Assembly: GCF_039543245.1 (NCBI RefSeq)
Contig: NZ_BAABJJ010000011.1
Coordinates: 1 to 64,000 of the forward strand
DNA length: 64,000 nt
Origin: Algibacter_G agarivorans
Lineage (GTDB): Bacteria; Bacteroidota; Bacteroidia; Flavobacteriales; Flavobacteriaceae
Direction: 5' to 3'
The position numbers and the translations under genes are program-made. The notes under the pieces are model-generated. The model did not search any database. It was not told where the DNA came from and saw only the letters and a program-made list of their open reading frames with translations. Shown in pieces: positions 1 to 8,109 of the stretch (position 1 is its first letter; each line of letters starts with the position of its first letter).

Positions 1-63
1 AAAAGCAATGAAATAAATCAGTAAAATGGTTAGATTTAGTGTGTCCAAAATTTATTTAGGACA
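1..63. mobile_element. Possible end of an IS3-like insertion sequence
   Basis: Read on the minus strand, the sequence that abruptly replaces the helicase gene begins with TGTCCTAAATAAATTTTGGA followed by CACAC. This has the layout of IS3-family (IS150-like) termini, which start with TG and carry a TTTTGGAC block about 15 bases in. The helicase reading frame loses family similarity at this point. Only about 63 bases are visible, so neither transposase, second end nor target duplication can be seen. The exact junction is uncertain by a few bases. Confidence 0.35.
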
Positions 64-1385
64 GGATTGATTACATAATCATAATAATCTTCAGATATGT
101 TGGCTGTTTCAAGTTGATTATTTACTGTTTGAACAGAAGCAAATACACATTCGAAATTTTCAGGAACTAATCCATCAACCCATAATTCACCAATATTATT
201 GTTTCTTAAAACACCTTGAAAAGTTGAAAGTGATTTTTGTAAAATTTCTTTTCTATGTGCAAGAAAAAGAAGTTTTGCTGATTCATTATTTTGTTTGAAA
301 CGTTTATAGTCGAAAGCGGAAATTACAGTTTTTCCGGTTCCTGTTGCTGCTACGACAAGGTTTCTGAATCTATTATGGACTGTCCTTTCAACTTCTAATT
401 TTTCTAAAACTTCCTTTTGATAAGGAAAAGGTTTTATATCAAAAAAAGCTGTTGTGTTTTCGTAAGGTTTACTAAACTTACTTTGCTTTAATGCGTCTTG
501 AAGTTTCTTTTTATGAATAGAATCATCAAATAACTCGAAGTCATCACTTTGCCAATAAGCATCAAATGTTTTTTGAAATTTGTCAATTATGTGGCTTACT
601 TCTTTAGTAGTAACTTTTAAATTCCACTCTAAACCATCTGTTAAAGCAGACCTTGAAAAATTAGAAGAACCAATATATGCAGTATGAAAACCTGAATTTC
701 TATAAAAGAGATAAGCTTTAGCGTGTAACCTTTCGTTACTTGTGTTATATGATATTTTAACTTCGGTATTTGGTAGTTTAGAAAGTAACTGGATTGCTTT
801 GTAATCTGTTGCTCCAATATAAGTTGTAGTGATTACGTTTAGTTTTCCACCACGTTCGGTGAAATCTCTTAATTCTTTTTCAAGAATTATTATTCCTTTA
901 AACTTTATAAAAGAAACTAATAAATTGATTTTATCAGAAGAAAGTATTTCTTTTTTAAGTTCACTTTCTAATGATAATCCACCATTCCCACCAGTAAATA
1001 ATTCGCTTTGAGTTAAAGTTGTATAAGGTGTTATTTCTTTTAGATGTAAATCTAAATTTGAAAAATGTGCATCTGCTTTTGAAAAAACAGCTTTTAGAAT
1101 TTCACCTTCAATTTTTACTAAATCGTCATCAAACTCTTGTTTGCCTATTTCTTCTTTTAAAAGTTGTATTATTTTATTGGCTATTTGAATCTGTTGTTCA
1201 ACTTTATTTTTTCCTAAAAGACCAAAGGAGTGCTTTAAAGTTTTCGATAAATGTATTGAAAGTACGTTTGAAGCTTCTTCTTTGTCAATTAAACTTTTCT
1301 TTAGAAAGAATCTATCTTTATCAAGTTCATTTAGTTTTTCAGATACTAGTTTTGTTACTAACTCTTCATATATTCCTTGATTCAT
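36..1385 (-). pseudogene. 3'-truncated PLD-nuclease/DEAD-box helicase (DUF3427-type)
   Basis: This 449-residue frame starts like the large PLD plus superfamily 2 helicase proteins, which are normally about twice as long. A phospholipase-D-like half with an HxK and GSSN pair lies near residues 215-250. A helicase domain follows with Walker A AATGTGKT near residue 346 and motif Ia around LFLAHRKEIL. The frame then runs DYYDYVI and ends ten residues later with unrelated sequence, exactly where motif II (DExH) should be. ATP hydrolysis would therefore be lost. The ATG overlaps the stop of the Nudix gene as ATGA, so the two are translationally coupled. A role in DNA repair or defence is inferred from the domains only. 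The break coincides with an IS-like terminus. Confidence 0.75.
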
Positions 1386-1768
1386 AATTCAATAAATTCT
1401 TTTAAAATTGGTAAGTCAGCTTCAGCCCAATCTAAATTAATCAATTCATCTTTATCGGCAAGTAAAAAGCTACAATGTTCTCTTAATTTTAATTCACCAG
1501 AAAGATATTCAGCAATAAATGGAATCAATTTAATTTTAAAATCGGAGTATTGATGAGTAACAGGAGTCAATCTTTCTTTAACTTCAATAAGTATATTTAG
1601 TTCTTCTAAGATTTCTCGTCTAATACAATCTATTTCCGATTCTCCTAATTCAATTTTACCACCTGCAAATTCCCATTTCAAAGGAAGTTTCATCGTTTCG
1701 CTTCTTTGAACTGCTAAAATTTTATCTTCAAAATGAATGATAGCACAAGTGACAGAAATAGTTTTCAT
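1382..1768 (-). CDS. Nudix hydrolase (MutT-like NTP pyrophosphohydrolase)
   Basis: About 128 residues, the usual size for a single-domain MutT-like enzyme. The Nudix box is complete: GGKIELGE, then REILEEL, with the glutamates that bind the catalytic metal. Such enzymes hydrolyse damaged or non-canonical nucleoside triphosphates to monophosphate and pyrophosphate. I chose the ATG at 1768 (MKTISVTCAI) because it matches the normal MutT start; a TTG two codons upstream is also possible. It lies 10 bases behind the polA stop and overlaps the downstream helicase gene by four bases, so polA, Nudix and helicase look like one transcription unit. The true substrate cannot be read from the sequence. 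Confidence 0.85.
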   Translation of the reverse strand: MKTISVTCAIIHFEDKILAVQRSETMKLPLKWEFAGGKIELGESEIDCIRREILEELNILIEVKERLTPVTHQYSDFKIKLIPFIAEYLSGELKLREHCSFLLADKDELINLDWAEADLPILKEFIEL

Positions 1769-1778
1769 TCTCAATCTT

Positions 1779-4658
1779 CTAATGCGCCTCCAGCCAATTC
1801 ACCCCAGTATCCACTTCAACATCAAGTGGCACATCCAAAACAAAAGCACTTTCCATTTCGGTTTTAACCAAGGTTTTAATGGTTTCCAATTCAGGTTTGT
1901 AAACATCAAAAACCAATTCATCATGCACTTGTAAAAGCATTTTGGTTTTATAATTTCCGGCTTCCAGTTTGTTGTAAATATTAATCATGGCAATTTTAAT
2001 AATATCGGCAGCACTTCCTTGTATAGGTGCGTTAACGGCATTCCGTTCGGCAGCTCCACGAACCACAGCATTTCTAGAATTGATGTCTTTTAAATACCTA
2101 CGACGCCCTAAAACGGTTTGTACATAACCATGATCTCGAGCAAAATCGACTTGCTCACTCATGTAGGCACGTAATTTTGGGTAGGTTTCGTAATAGGTGT
2201 CAATGAGTTCTTTGGCTTCACCTCGAGACATATCAGTTTGGTTGCTTAATCCAAAAGCAGAAACCCCATAAATAATCCCAAAGTTTACGGTTTTGGCATT
2301 ACTACGTTGCTCACGGCTCACTTCATCTAAAGGCACATTAAATACTTTGGAAGCCGTAGAAGCATGAATATCTTCACCATTTTTAAAGGCTTCAATCATG
2401 GTTTCCTCTTTGCTTAAAGCGGCAATAATACGGAGTTCTATTTGCGAGTAATCGGCAGCTAATAAAATGTAATCTTCATTTCTTGGAATAAAGGCTTTAC
2501 GCACTTGTCGTCCACGTTCGGTACGAATAGGTATGTTTTGAAGATTGGGGTTGTTACTACTCAATCGCCCAGTAGCAGCAACGGTTTGCATATAGTCGGT
2601 ATGTACACGACCTGTAGCTTCTTCAACTTGGGTAGGAAGTGCATCTACATAAGTGCTTTTTAATTTAGCAAGTCCTCTATATTCCAATATATTTCGAATA
2701 ATTTCGTGGTCTTTGGCTAAATAGCTCAAAATATCCTCGCCAGTAGCATATTGCCCTGTTTTGGTTTTTTTAGGTTTATCAACCAGTTTTAATTTTTCAA
2801 ATAGAATAATACCTAGCTGTTTTGGTGAGGCAATATTAAATTCCTCGCCAGCAGCTTCATAAATACTTTTTTCAAGATTTAAAATATCACTGTTAAGGGC
2901 TTCCGACAAAGAATTTAAGAATTTTTCATCTAAATTAATCCCTTCCAATTCCATAGCAGCCAAAACACGAAGCAATGGAATTTCAATATCATCAAATAGT
3001 TTTCGGGTATTGGCTTCGGTTAATTCTTTTTCAAAATGTTCTTTTAGTTGCAGGGTAATATCAGTATCTTCAACAGCGTATTCAGTTAGTTTCTCTAAAG
3101 GCACATCTCGCATAGATAGCTGATTCTTTCCTTTTTTACCAATCAATTCTGTTATAGAAATGGGTGTGTAATTTAAATAGGTTTCTGCCAAAACATCCAT
3201 ATTATGGCGCATATCTGGATTAATCAAATAATGCGCTAACATGGTGTCAAACAGTTTACCTTTAACGTCGACATTATATTTTGCTAAAACTTTAATGTCG
3301 TATTTTAAATTCTGACCAATTTTTTCAATCGTTTCACTTTCAAAAAACGGACGCAGTTGCTCAATCAGTTCTTGGGCTTCATTTCTATCTTCTGGAAAAG
3401 GCATATAGAATCCTTTACCAACTTCCCATGAAAAAGCAATACCAACAAGTTCTGCGGTTAAAGGATTTAAACCTGTTGTTTCTGTATCAAAACATACTGC
3501 AGTTTGACTTATTAGATTTTTAATAAAAAGTTTTGTTGCCATCCCTGGCGCCACACTTTGGTAAAAATGTGAAGTCGTTTCAGCTGTTTTTCTTGCAAAT
3601 GTTGAACTTGTTTCAGTATCTGTTTCATTTGAACTAGAATCTCCAAACAGACTAAATTGTCCAGCACCTGCCGAAGTCCCCTTTTGTCCTGCGGACATTT
3701 TCCCCGAAGAGGAAATCGTTTCTTTTTTATTTGAGGTATTAGGGTTCTGAGTCTCAGTCGGTGTTGTTTCTGTCTGAACCGCAAATGTTTTTGTGAAATT
3801 ATCAATCAACCTTCTAAACTCTAACTCTTGAAATATTTCGGTGACTTTAGGAATATCAGGTTGGTCTAATTCAAAATCCTTAGCATGAAAAGTCACAGGA
3901 ACATCTAGCATAATAGTCGCTAGCTTTTTTGAAAGTAAGCCTAATTCACCATTGGCTTCAATCTTCTCTTTCATTTTACCTTTAAGCTCGTGCGTATTGG
4001 CTAAAAGATTTTCCATACTGCCATAAGCTGCTAAAAACTTTTTTGCTGTTTTTTCTCCAACACCAGGTAGTCCAGGGATATTATCACTAGAATCTCCCAT
4101 CATGCCTAAAAAGTCAATAACCTGTAAAGGGTCGGTGACTTCAAATTTTTTCTGAACTTCAGGAATGCCCCAAGTTTCGTAACCGCCGCCAAACATTGGG
4201 CGATACATAAAAATATTATCAGAAACCAATTGTGCAAAATCCTTGTCTGGTGTTACCATAAAGGTTTGGTAACCTTCTTTTTCGGCTTGTTTTGCAAGTG
4301 TTCCAATAACATCATCGGCTTCATAACCAACTTTTTCCATGATAGGAATATGCATAGCTTTCAGAATATCTTGAATAATGGGCACTGCAATTTTTATAGC
4401 TTCCGGCGTTTCATCTCTATTGGCTTTATAGGCCTCGAACATTTCAACACGATCTGCACTTCCGCCATTATCAAAACAAACGGCTAAATGGTCTGGGCGT
4501 TCTCGTTTTATAACATCTAAAAGCGAATTCATAAACCCCATGATCGCTGAAGTATCTAAACCTTTAGAGTTAATTCTTGGATTTTTTATAAAGGCATAAT
4601 AGCCACGGAATATTAATGCGAAAGCATCAACTAAAAAGACACGTTTGTTGTCGGACAT
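1779..4658 (-). CDS. polA: DNA polymerase I
   Basis: Full-length polymerase I of about 959 residues. The N-terminal 5' nuclease shows GYEADDVIGTLA, TPDKDFAQLV and a helix-hairpin-helix GLPGVGEKTA. A low-complexity linker (roughly residues 300-370) leads into a 3'-5' exonuclease with FDTETTG, GQNLKYDIK and YAVEDTD, so the proofreading acidic residues are retained. The polymerase domain carries motif A LAADYSQIELR, motif B RSNAKTVNFGIIYG and motif C LLQVHDELVFD. It fills gaps in excision repair and replaces RNA primers. The start MSDNKRVFLVDAF is preferred over an ATG eight codons upstream, because a TAGCTTTG promoter box overlaps that upstream ATG. Confidence 0.97.
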   Translation of the reverse strand: MSDNKRVFLVDAFALIFRGYYAFIKNPRINSKGLDTSAIMGFMNSLLDVIKRERPDHLAVCFDNGGSADRVEMFEAYKANRDETPEAIKIAVPIIQDILKAMHIPIMEKVGYEADDVIGTLAKQAEKEGYQTFMVTPDKDFAQLVSDNIFMYRPMFGGGYETWGIPEVQKKFEVTDPLQVIDFLGMMGDSSDNIPGLPGVGEKTAKKFLAAYGSMENLLANTHELKGKMKEKIEANGELGLLSKKLATIMLDVPVTFHAKDFELDQPDIPKVTEIFQELEFRRLIDNFTKTFAVQTETTPTETQNPNTSNKKETISSSGKMSAGQKGTSAGAGQFSLFGDSSSNETDTETSSTFARKTAETTSHFYQSVAPGMATKLFIKNLISQTAVCFDTETTGLNPLTAELVGIAFSWEVGKGFYMPFPEDRNEAQELIEQLRPFFESETIEKIGQNLKYDIKVLAKYNVDVKGKLFDTMLAHYLINPDMRHNMDVLAETYLNYTPISITELIGKKGKNQLSMRDVPLEKLTEYAVEDTDITLQLKEHFEKELTEANTRKLFDDIEIPLLRVLAAMELEGINLDEKFLNSLSEALNSDILNLEKSIYEAAGEEFNIASPKQLGIILFEKLKLVDKPKKTKTGQYATGEDILSYLAKDHEIIRNILEYRGLAKLKSTYVDALPTQVEEATGRVHTDYMQTVAATGRLSSNNPNLQNIPIRTERGRQVRKAFIPRNEDYILLAADYSQIELRIIAALSKEETMIEAFKNGEDIHASTASKVFNVPLDEVSREQRSNAKTVNFGIIYGVSAFGLSNQTDMSRGEAKELIDTYYETYPKLRAYMSEQVDFARDHGYVQTVLGRRRYLKDINSRNAVVRGAAERNAVNAPIQGSAADIIKIAMINIYNKLEAGNYKTKMLLQVHDELVFDVYKPELETIKTLVKTEMESAFVLDVPLDVEVDTGVNWLEAH

Positions 4659-4679
4659 TGGTTTTGTTTTGAAAGAAAC

Positions 4680-4687
4680 CAAAGCTA
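4680..4687 (-). promoter_or_regulatory. Candidate -7 box of polA
   Basis: TAGCTTTG on the minus strand matches the Bacteroidota -7 consensus TAnnTTTG. It would start transcription near 4674, downstream of the upstream ATG at 4682, which favours translation from 4658. No clear -33 TTG was found. Confidence 0.4.
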
Positions 4688-4850
4688 CGAAAAGTTAGGC
4701 GTTTTTGATATTATGAGAATAGATGTTTTACTTGATAATTTAATTTAATCATAGTTACAATTAAATCTAATAACATTTTTATCTTGATATAAAAGAGATA
4801 ATATGAATATTGACATGCGTAAAGCCCTATCGCCAAGTGATGATTTTGAA

Positions 4851-4883
4851 TAAAAAATGGGTTATTAGCCCCGTATTTTTTAT
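4851..4883 (-). terminator. Candidate terminator of the frameshifted lipoprotein gene
   Basis: An imperfect hairpin AAAAATGGG / CCCCGTATTTTT lies immediately after the stop codon at 4884 on the minus strand and is A/T-rich on both sides. It contains one mismatch, so strength is uncertain. Confidence 0.4.
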
Positions 4884-5851
4884 TTAATCAAAAATATGTT
4901 TTCCATATTTATATAATATTTCATGAAGGTTCTTATCATCTGTTTCGATTGAATAGATGATACCTTTAAAATAATCTATTCGATAATCTCCTTTAGCTGA
5001 AAATATCAATGTCTCTATATTGTTGGATTCAAATTCTTCAGATAAGGCTATTAAATCTGAATCGTGATTTAAATCAAAGGGTATTTCACTACCATCTTCC
5101 TTTATACCTATAAAACTAACTTCTCTTGCTCCGTTTCTAACTAAAAATCTTAGTTGAAGAAGCATTCTATAGTCAACATATCGATACATTGGTATTGTTG
5201 TGGTTTCTTCGGCAGAAAAAACATCGTCCTCCGTGTAATAAATAGATGTTTCATCCTTATCAACTACACCATTTGAATTAAATCCAGTTGAAGTAAACTC
5301 CGCAGCCGATGAAAAAGCAAAACCCTCAATATATCTATCTCCAAAAGTATAACGTTCTATTTTATATTTTTTGTCTTGTGTTATAAAAAGTGTTCCACCA
5401 CCCTTTTTGTAAAAATAGTAATCTGTTTGCGTCATTACAGCATCCAAGGAATTATAACGTCCGTCACTTCTATAAAGAACCGAAGAGTAGGTTTCTTTAT
5501 TTTTATTGATAGTTTTTTTCTTGCAATCACCATTCTAAAATCTAATTCTGCGTCTGAATCGTTTGCTCCAAATTCTCCAATAATATCAGAATCACCACGA
5601 AATCCAAGAGTTAGATTTGCATTAGGGAAATTTTCTTCATGCCATTTACCATTTTTAAGTTGATTTAAATTATATCCATTACAAGCATTATGGGGAGTCA
5701 TGGAACGTACCGTTTTTAGCTCTACTAATTCTGCTGATGTTTCATCGTTAACGGGGTTTTCTGAATCGTCATTATCTGGAGAACAAAGGGTTAGAGGAAG
5801 TGTCGTCAGGGTCATAAATAAAAATTTGTAGCTGAATAGTAGAGTTTTCAT
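4884..5851 (-). pseudogene. Putative lipoprotein, reading frame broken at an A7 run
   Basis: Two minus-strand frames overlap here. The upstream frame (138 codons) begins MKTLLFSYKF and has a lipobox-like LTLC followed by an acidic stretch, as in Bacteroidota lipoproteins. Protein-like sequence then continues in the -1 frame after seven A (plus-strand T at 5513-5519): the upstream frame reaches FRMVIARKK, and the other frame goes on as TINKNKETYSSVLYRSDGRY. Joining them at the run gives about 322 residues ending at 4884. The run reads A AAA AAA in the upstream frame, a classic -1 slippery heptamer, so programmed frameshifting is possible; a lost A or a sequencing error is simpler. No known domain recognised. 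Confidence 0.6.
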
Positions 5852-6083
5852 TATTAGATATTTGTTATTGTTTCAGTTTTTGTTGTAAATAACTTTAATA
5901 AATAAAAAATATTACATTATTTTGTAGGAATTCGTTTAAAAACAGGATTATTCGTTAAAGAGTTTTCTTCAGAAAGAAAAGAGAAAGAATTTATGTTTAA
6001 TGAATAATATCACCACTATAAGCTTATCACTTAGACACATTAATAAAGTTGCTCAAAAATATTAATGGGTAAAAACAATATCA

Positions 6084-6091
6084 TAGTTTTG
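6084..6091 (+). promoter_or_regulatory. -7 box of tsaB
   Basis: TAGTTTTG followed by CAC matches TAnnTTTG and lies 23 bases before the tsaB ATG. A -33 element is not obvious. Confidence 0.5.
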
Positions 6092-6113
6092 CACATACTT
6101 ATAAATTGATAGT

Positions 6114-6788
6114 ATGAACGTCTATATACTCAACATAGAAACCGCAACAACCAATTGTTCTGTATCCCTTTCAAAAAATGGTGAAACCATAGTGTTAAAA
6201 GAGGATAATGACAAAAATTATTCGCATGCTGAAAGATTACATGTTTACATTGATGACGTTTTAAAAGAAGCTAAAATAACTACTGAGGATATAGATGCTA
6301 TTGCTGTTAGCAAAGGTCCTGGGTCTTACACAGGTTTGCGTATTGGGGTTTCTGCGGCAAAAGGATTATGTTTTGCGCTCGATAAGCCGTTAATAGCCAT
6401 ACCAACTTTAGAGGCGTTGGCAAATCAAGTTAAAATCAAGGATGGTGTTATTGTGTCTATGTTGGATGCGAGACGTATGGAAGTCTATTCTGCTATTTAC
6501 GATTCAAATTATAATCAAATACGAGCTACTGAAGCTCAAATTTTAGATGAAATAGCTTTTAGTGATTATCTTGAAAATCAAAAGGTTTATTTTATTGGTA
6601 ATGGTGTTGGAAAAACAAAGGCTTTAATCAATCATCCAAATGCCGTTTTTGTTGAAGATAAACTGCCTTCTTCAAACGAGATGAGTTTATTAGCTTGCAC
6701 TAAATACAAAAAAGGCGATACTGAAGATGTTGCTTATTTCGAACCTTATTATCTGAAAGATTTTGTGGCTTTAAAGAAGAAAGCATAA
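6114..6788 (+). CDS. tsaB: tRNA threonylcarbamoyladenosine biosynthesis protein TsaB
   Basis: 224 residues, the normal TsaB size. It starts ILNIETATTNCSVSL, the ASKHA-fold phosphate-1 region of the family. SHAERLHVYIDDVL and the strongly conserved KGPGSYTGLRIG follow. TsaB forms a complex with TsaD and TsaE that places the threonylcarbamoyl group on A37 of tRNAs reading ANN codons; it is a structural partner of TsaD, not the catalyst. It is a single gene here, with its own promoter box upstream and a hairpin downstream. The start ATG is fixed by the conserved N-terminal strand. Confidence 0.93.
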   Translation: MNVYILNIETATTNCSVSLSKNGETIVLKEDNDKNYSHAERLHVYIDDVLKEAKITTEDIDAIAVSKGPGSYTGLRIGVSAAKGLCFALDKPLIAIPTLEALANQVKIKDGVIVSMLDARRMEVYSAIYDSNYNQIRATEAQILDEIAFSDYLENQKVYFIGNGVGKTKALINHPNAVFVEDKLPSSNEMSLLACTKYKKGDTEDVAYFEPYYLKDFVALKKKA

Positions 6789-6792
6789 AAAA

Positions 6793-6826
6793 AGACCTGA
6801 CAGTTTTTTGAAACGTATCAGGCCTT
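6793..6826. terminator. Hairpin between convergent tsaB and mscS genes
   Basis: AGACCTGA pairs with TCAGGCCT (one mismatch) around a T-rich loop, with an A run on the left and A/T on the right. It sits between the convergent genes ending at 6788 and 6850 and may serve both. Confidence 0.5.
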
Positions 6827-6849
6827 GATATTATTTAGATAAATATTTT

Positions 6850-7665
6850 TTATCCTTGTTTTCTAATTTCAACTTGATGTGGGTAAGGAATTTCAATACC
6901 AGCCTTGTCAAGTGCTTCTTTTACGTTTTCAGTAATTCCAAAGTAAACATCCCAGTAATTGTCAGCAGTACACCATGGTCTTACTGCAAAATTAATTGAG
7001 CTATCTGCTAATTCAGAAACATTTACAGTAGGTGCCGGAGTTTTTAAAACTTTAGGGTGCGATGTTAAAACATTCATTAAAACGTCTTTAGTTTTTTTAA
7101 TATCAGAATCATAACCAACACCAAAAGTTAAATCTACTCTACGCGTTCCTTCAGTAGTATAATTGATGATATTCCCGTTGGATAAAGAACCGTTAGGAAT
7201 AATGATCTCTCTATTTGATAAACCAGTTAACTTGGTTGTAAAGATTTCAATTTCTTTAACAACTCCAATTTCTCCTTGAGCTTCAATTAAATCGCCAATT
7301 TTAAAAGGTCTGAAAATCATGATTAAAACGCCTCCTGCAAAATTCCCCAATGAGCCTTGTAAGGCTAAGCCAATAGCTAAACCAGCTGCAGCTAAAATGG
7401 CAGCAAATGATGTGGTTTCTACGCCAACAGTACCAAGTACAACAACTATTAGAACAATTTTAAACACCCAGCCTAATAGGTTTAATAAGAATTTTTGAAG
7501 ACTCTCATCATAATCTCTTTTGGACATTAATTTTTTTGTCGTCTTCAGTATTTTTTTAATAACCCAAGAGCCAATAATCCATATTATAATGGCGCCCAGA
7601 ACTTTTATTCCATATTCTGCGGCTAAATCAATCCATTTTTGTGTGTCAATACTTTCTAAATCCAT
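6850..7665 (-). CDS. mscS: Small-conductance mechanosensitive channel (MscS family)
   Basis: About 271 residues with N-terminal membrane helices (GAIIIWIIGSWVIKKIL and a second hydrophobic stretch). The pore helix is rich in Ala and Gly: AAGLAIGLALQGSLGNFAGG. The beta domain follows with RPFKIGDLIEA and EIEIFTTKL, typical of MscS. The channel opens under membrane tension to release solutes in osmotic downshock. I use the ATG at 7665 (MDLESIDTQ). An upstream TTG at 7692 lies inside the apparent promoter box, so it is unlikely to be transcribed. No neighbour suggests a special role. Confidence 0.92.
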   Translation of the reverse strand: MDLESIDTQKWIDLAAEYGIKVLGAIIIWIIGSWVIKKILKTTKKLMSKRDYDESLQKFLLNLLGWVFKIVLIVVVLGTVGVETTSFAAILAAAGLAIGLALQGSLGNFAGGVLIMIFRPFKIGDLIEAQGEIGVVKEIEIFTTKLTGLSNREIIIPNGSLSNGNIINYTTEGTRRVDLTFGVGYDSDIKKTKDVLMNVLTSHPKVLKTPAPTVNVSELADSSINFAVRPWCTADNYWDVYFGITENVKEALDKAGIEIPYPHQVEIRKQG

Positions 7666-7689
7666 AATGTGTGTTATTTTTTTGTTTTG

Positions 7690-7697
7690 CAAAATTA
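7690..7697 (-). promoter_or_regulatory. -7 box of mscS
   Basis: TAATTTTG followed by CAAAAC on the minus strand matches TAnnTTTG and lies 25 bases before the ATG at 7665. It decides against the upstream TTG start. Confidence 0.5.
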
Positions 7698-7755
7698 AAA
7701 ACTAAAGTGTAGCTTTTTTTATTTTAATGATAAAAAATGATTAATTAATTTGAGC

Positions 7756-8109
7756 TTAAATTAAACTAGAAATAAGTGCTATAATAGCTGGAATAGATTG
7801 CACATAAAACAGCTTAATTTGCTTTGTAGAGTAAGACCCATAAATACCTGCAATAGTCACACAAATAAGAAAAAAATTAGCAAAATTTATGTCGTTTTGA
7901 ATGATTGAAAAAATAAGCCCCGCCGCTAAAAACCCATTATAGAGCCCTTGATTGGCTGCTAATACCTTAGAGTCTTCTGCAAATTGTTTAGATTTCAATC
8001 CAAATGTTTTGATGCCTTTTGGTTTGGTCCAATAAAACATTTCTAAGACTAAAAAGTAGATATGCTCAAAAGCCACAAAAGCCACGAGTATAATTGTTAA
8101 AATAGTCAT
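7756..8109 (-). CDS. DUF1304 family membrane protein
   Basis: 117 residues, mostly hydrophobic, with about four membrane helices. The N-terminal helix contains FVAFEHIYFLVLEMF and a polar loop holds KVLAANQGLYNGFLAAGL, both typical of DUF1304. The function of this family is unknown. Its ATG overlaps the stop of the DUF255 gene as ATGA, so it is probably translated from the same message, although a link in function is only a guess. Confidence 0.85.
   Translation of the reverse strand: MTILTIILVAFVAFEHIYFLVLEMFYWTKPKGIKTFGLKSKQFAEDSKVLAANQGLYNGFLAAGLIFSIIQNDINFANFFLICVTIAGIYGSYSTKQIKLFYVQSIPAIIALISSLI

Noticed and set aside
4659..4682. Upstream ATG of polA at 4682
   Set aside because: It adds eight residues not typical of the family and overlaps the likely -7 promoter box.
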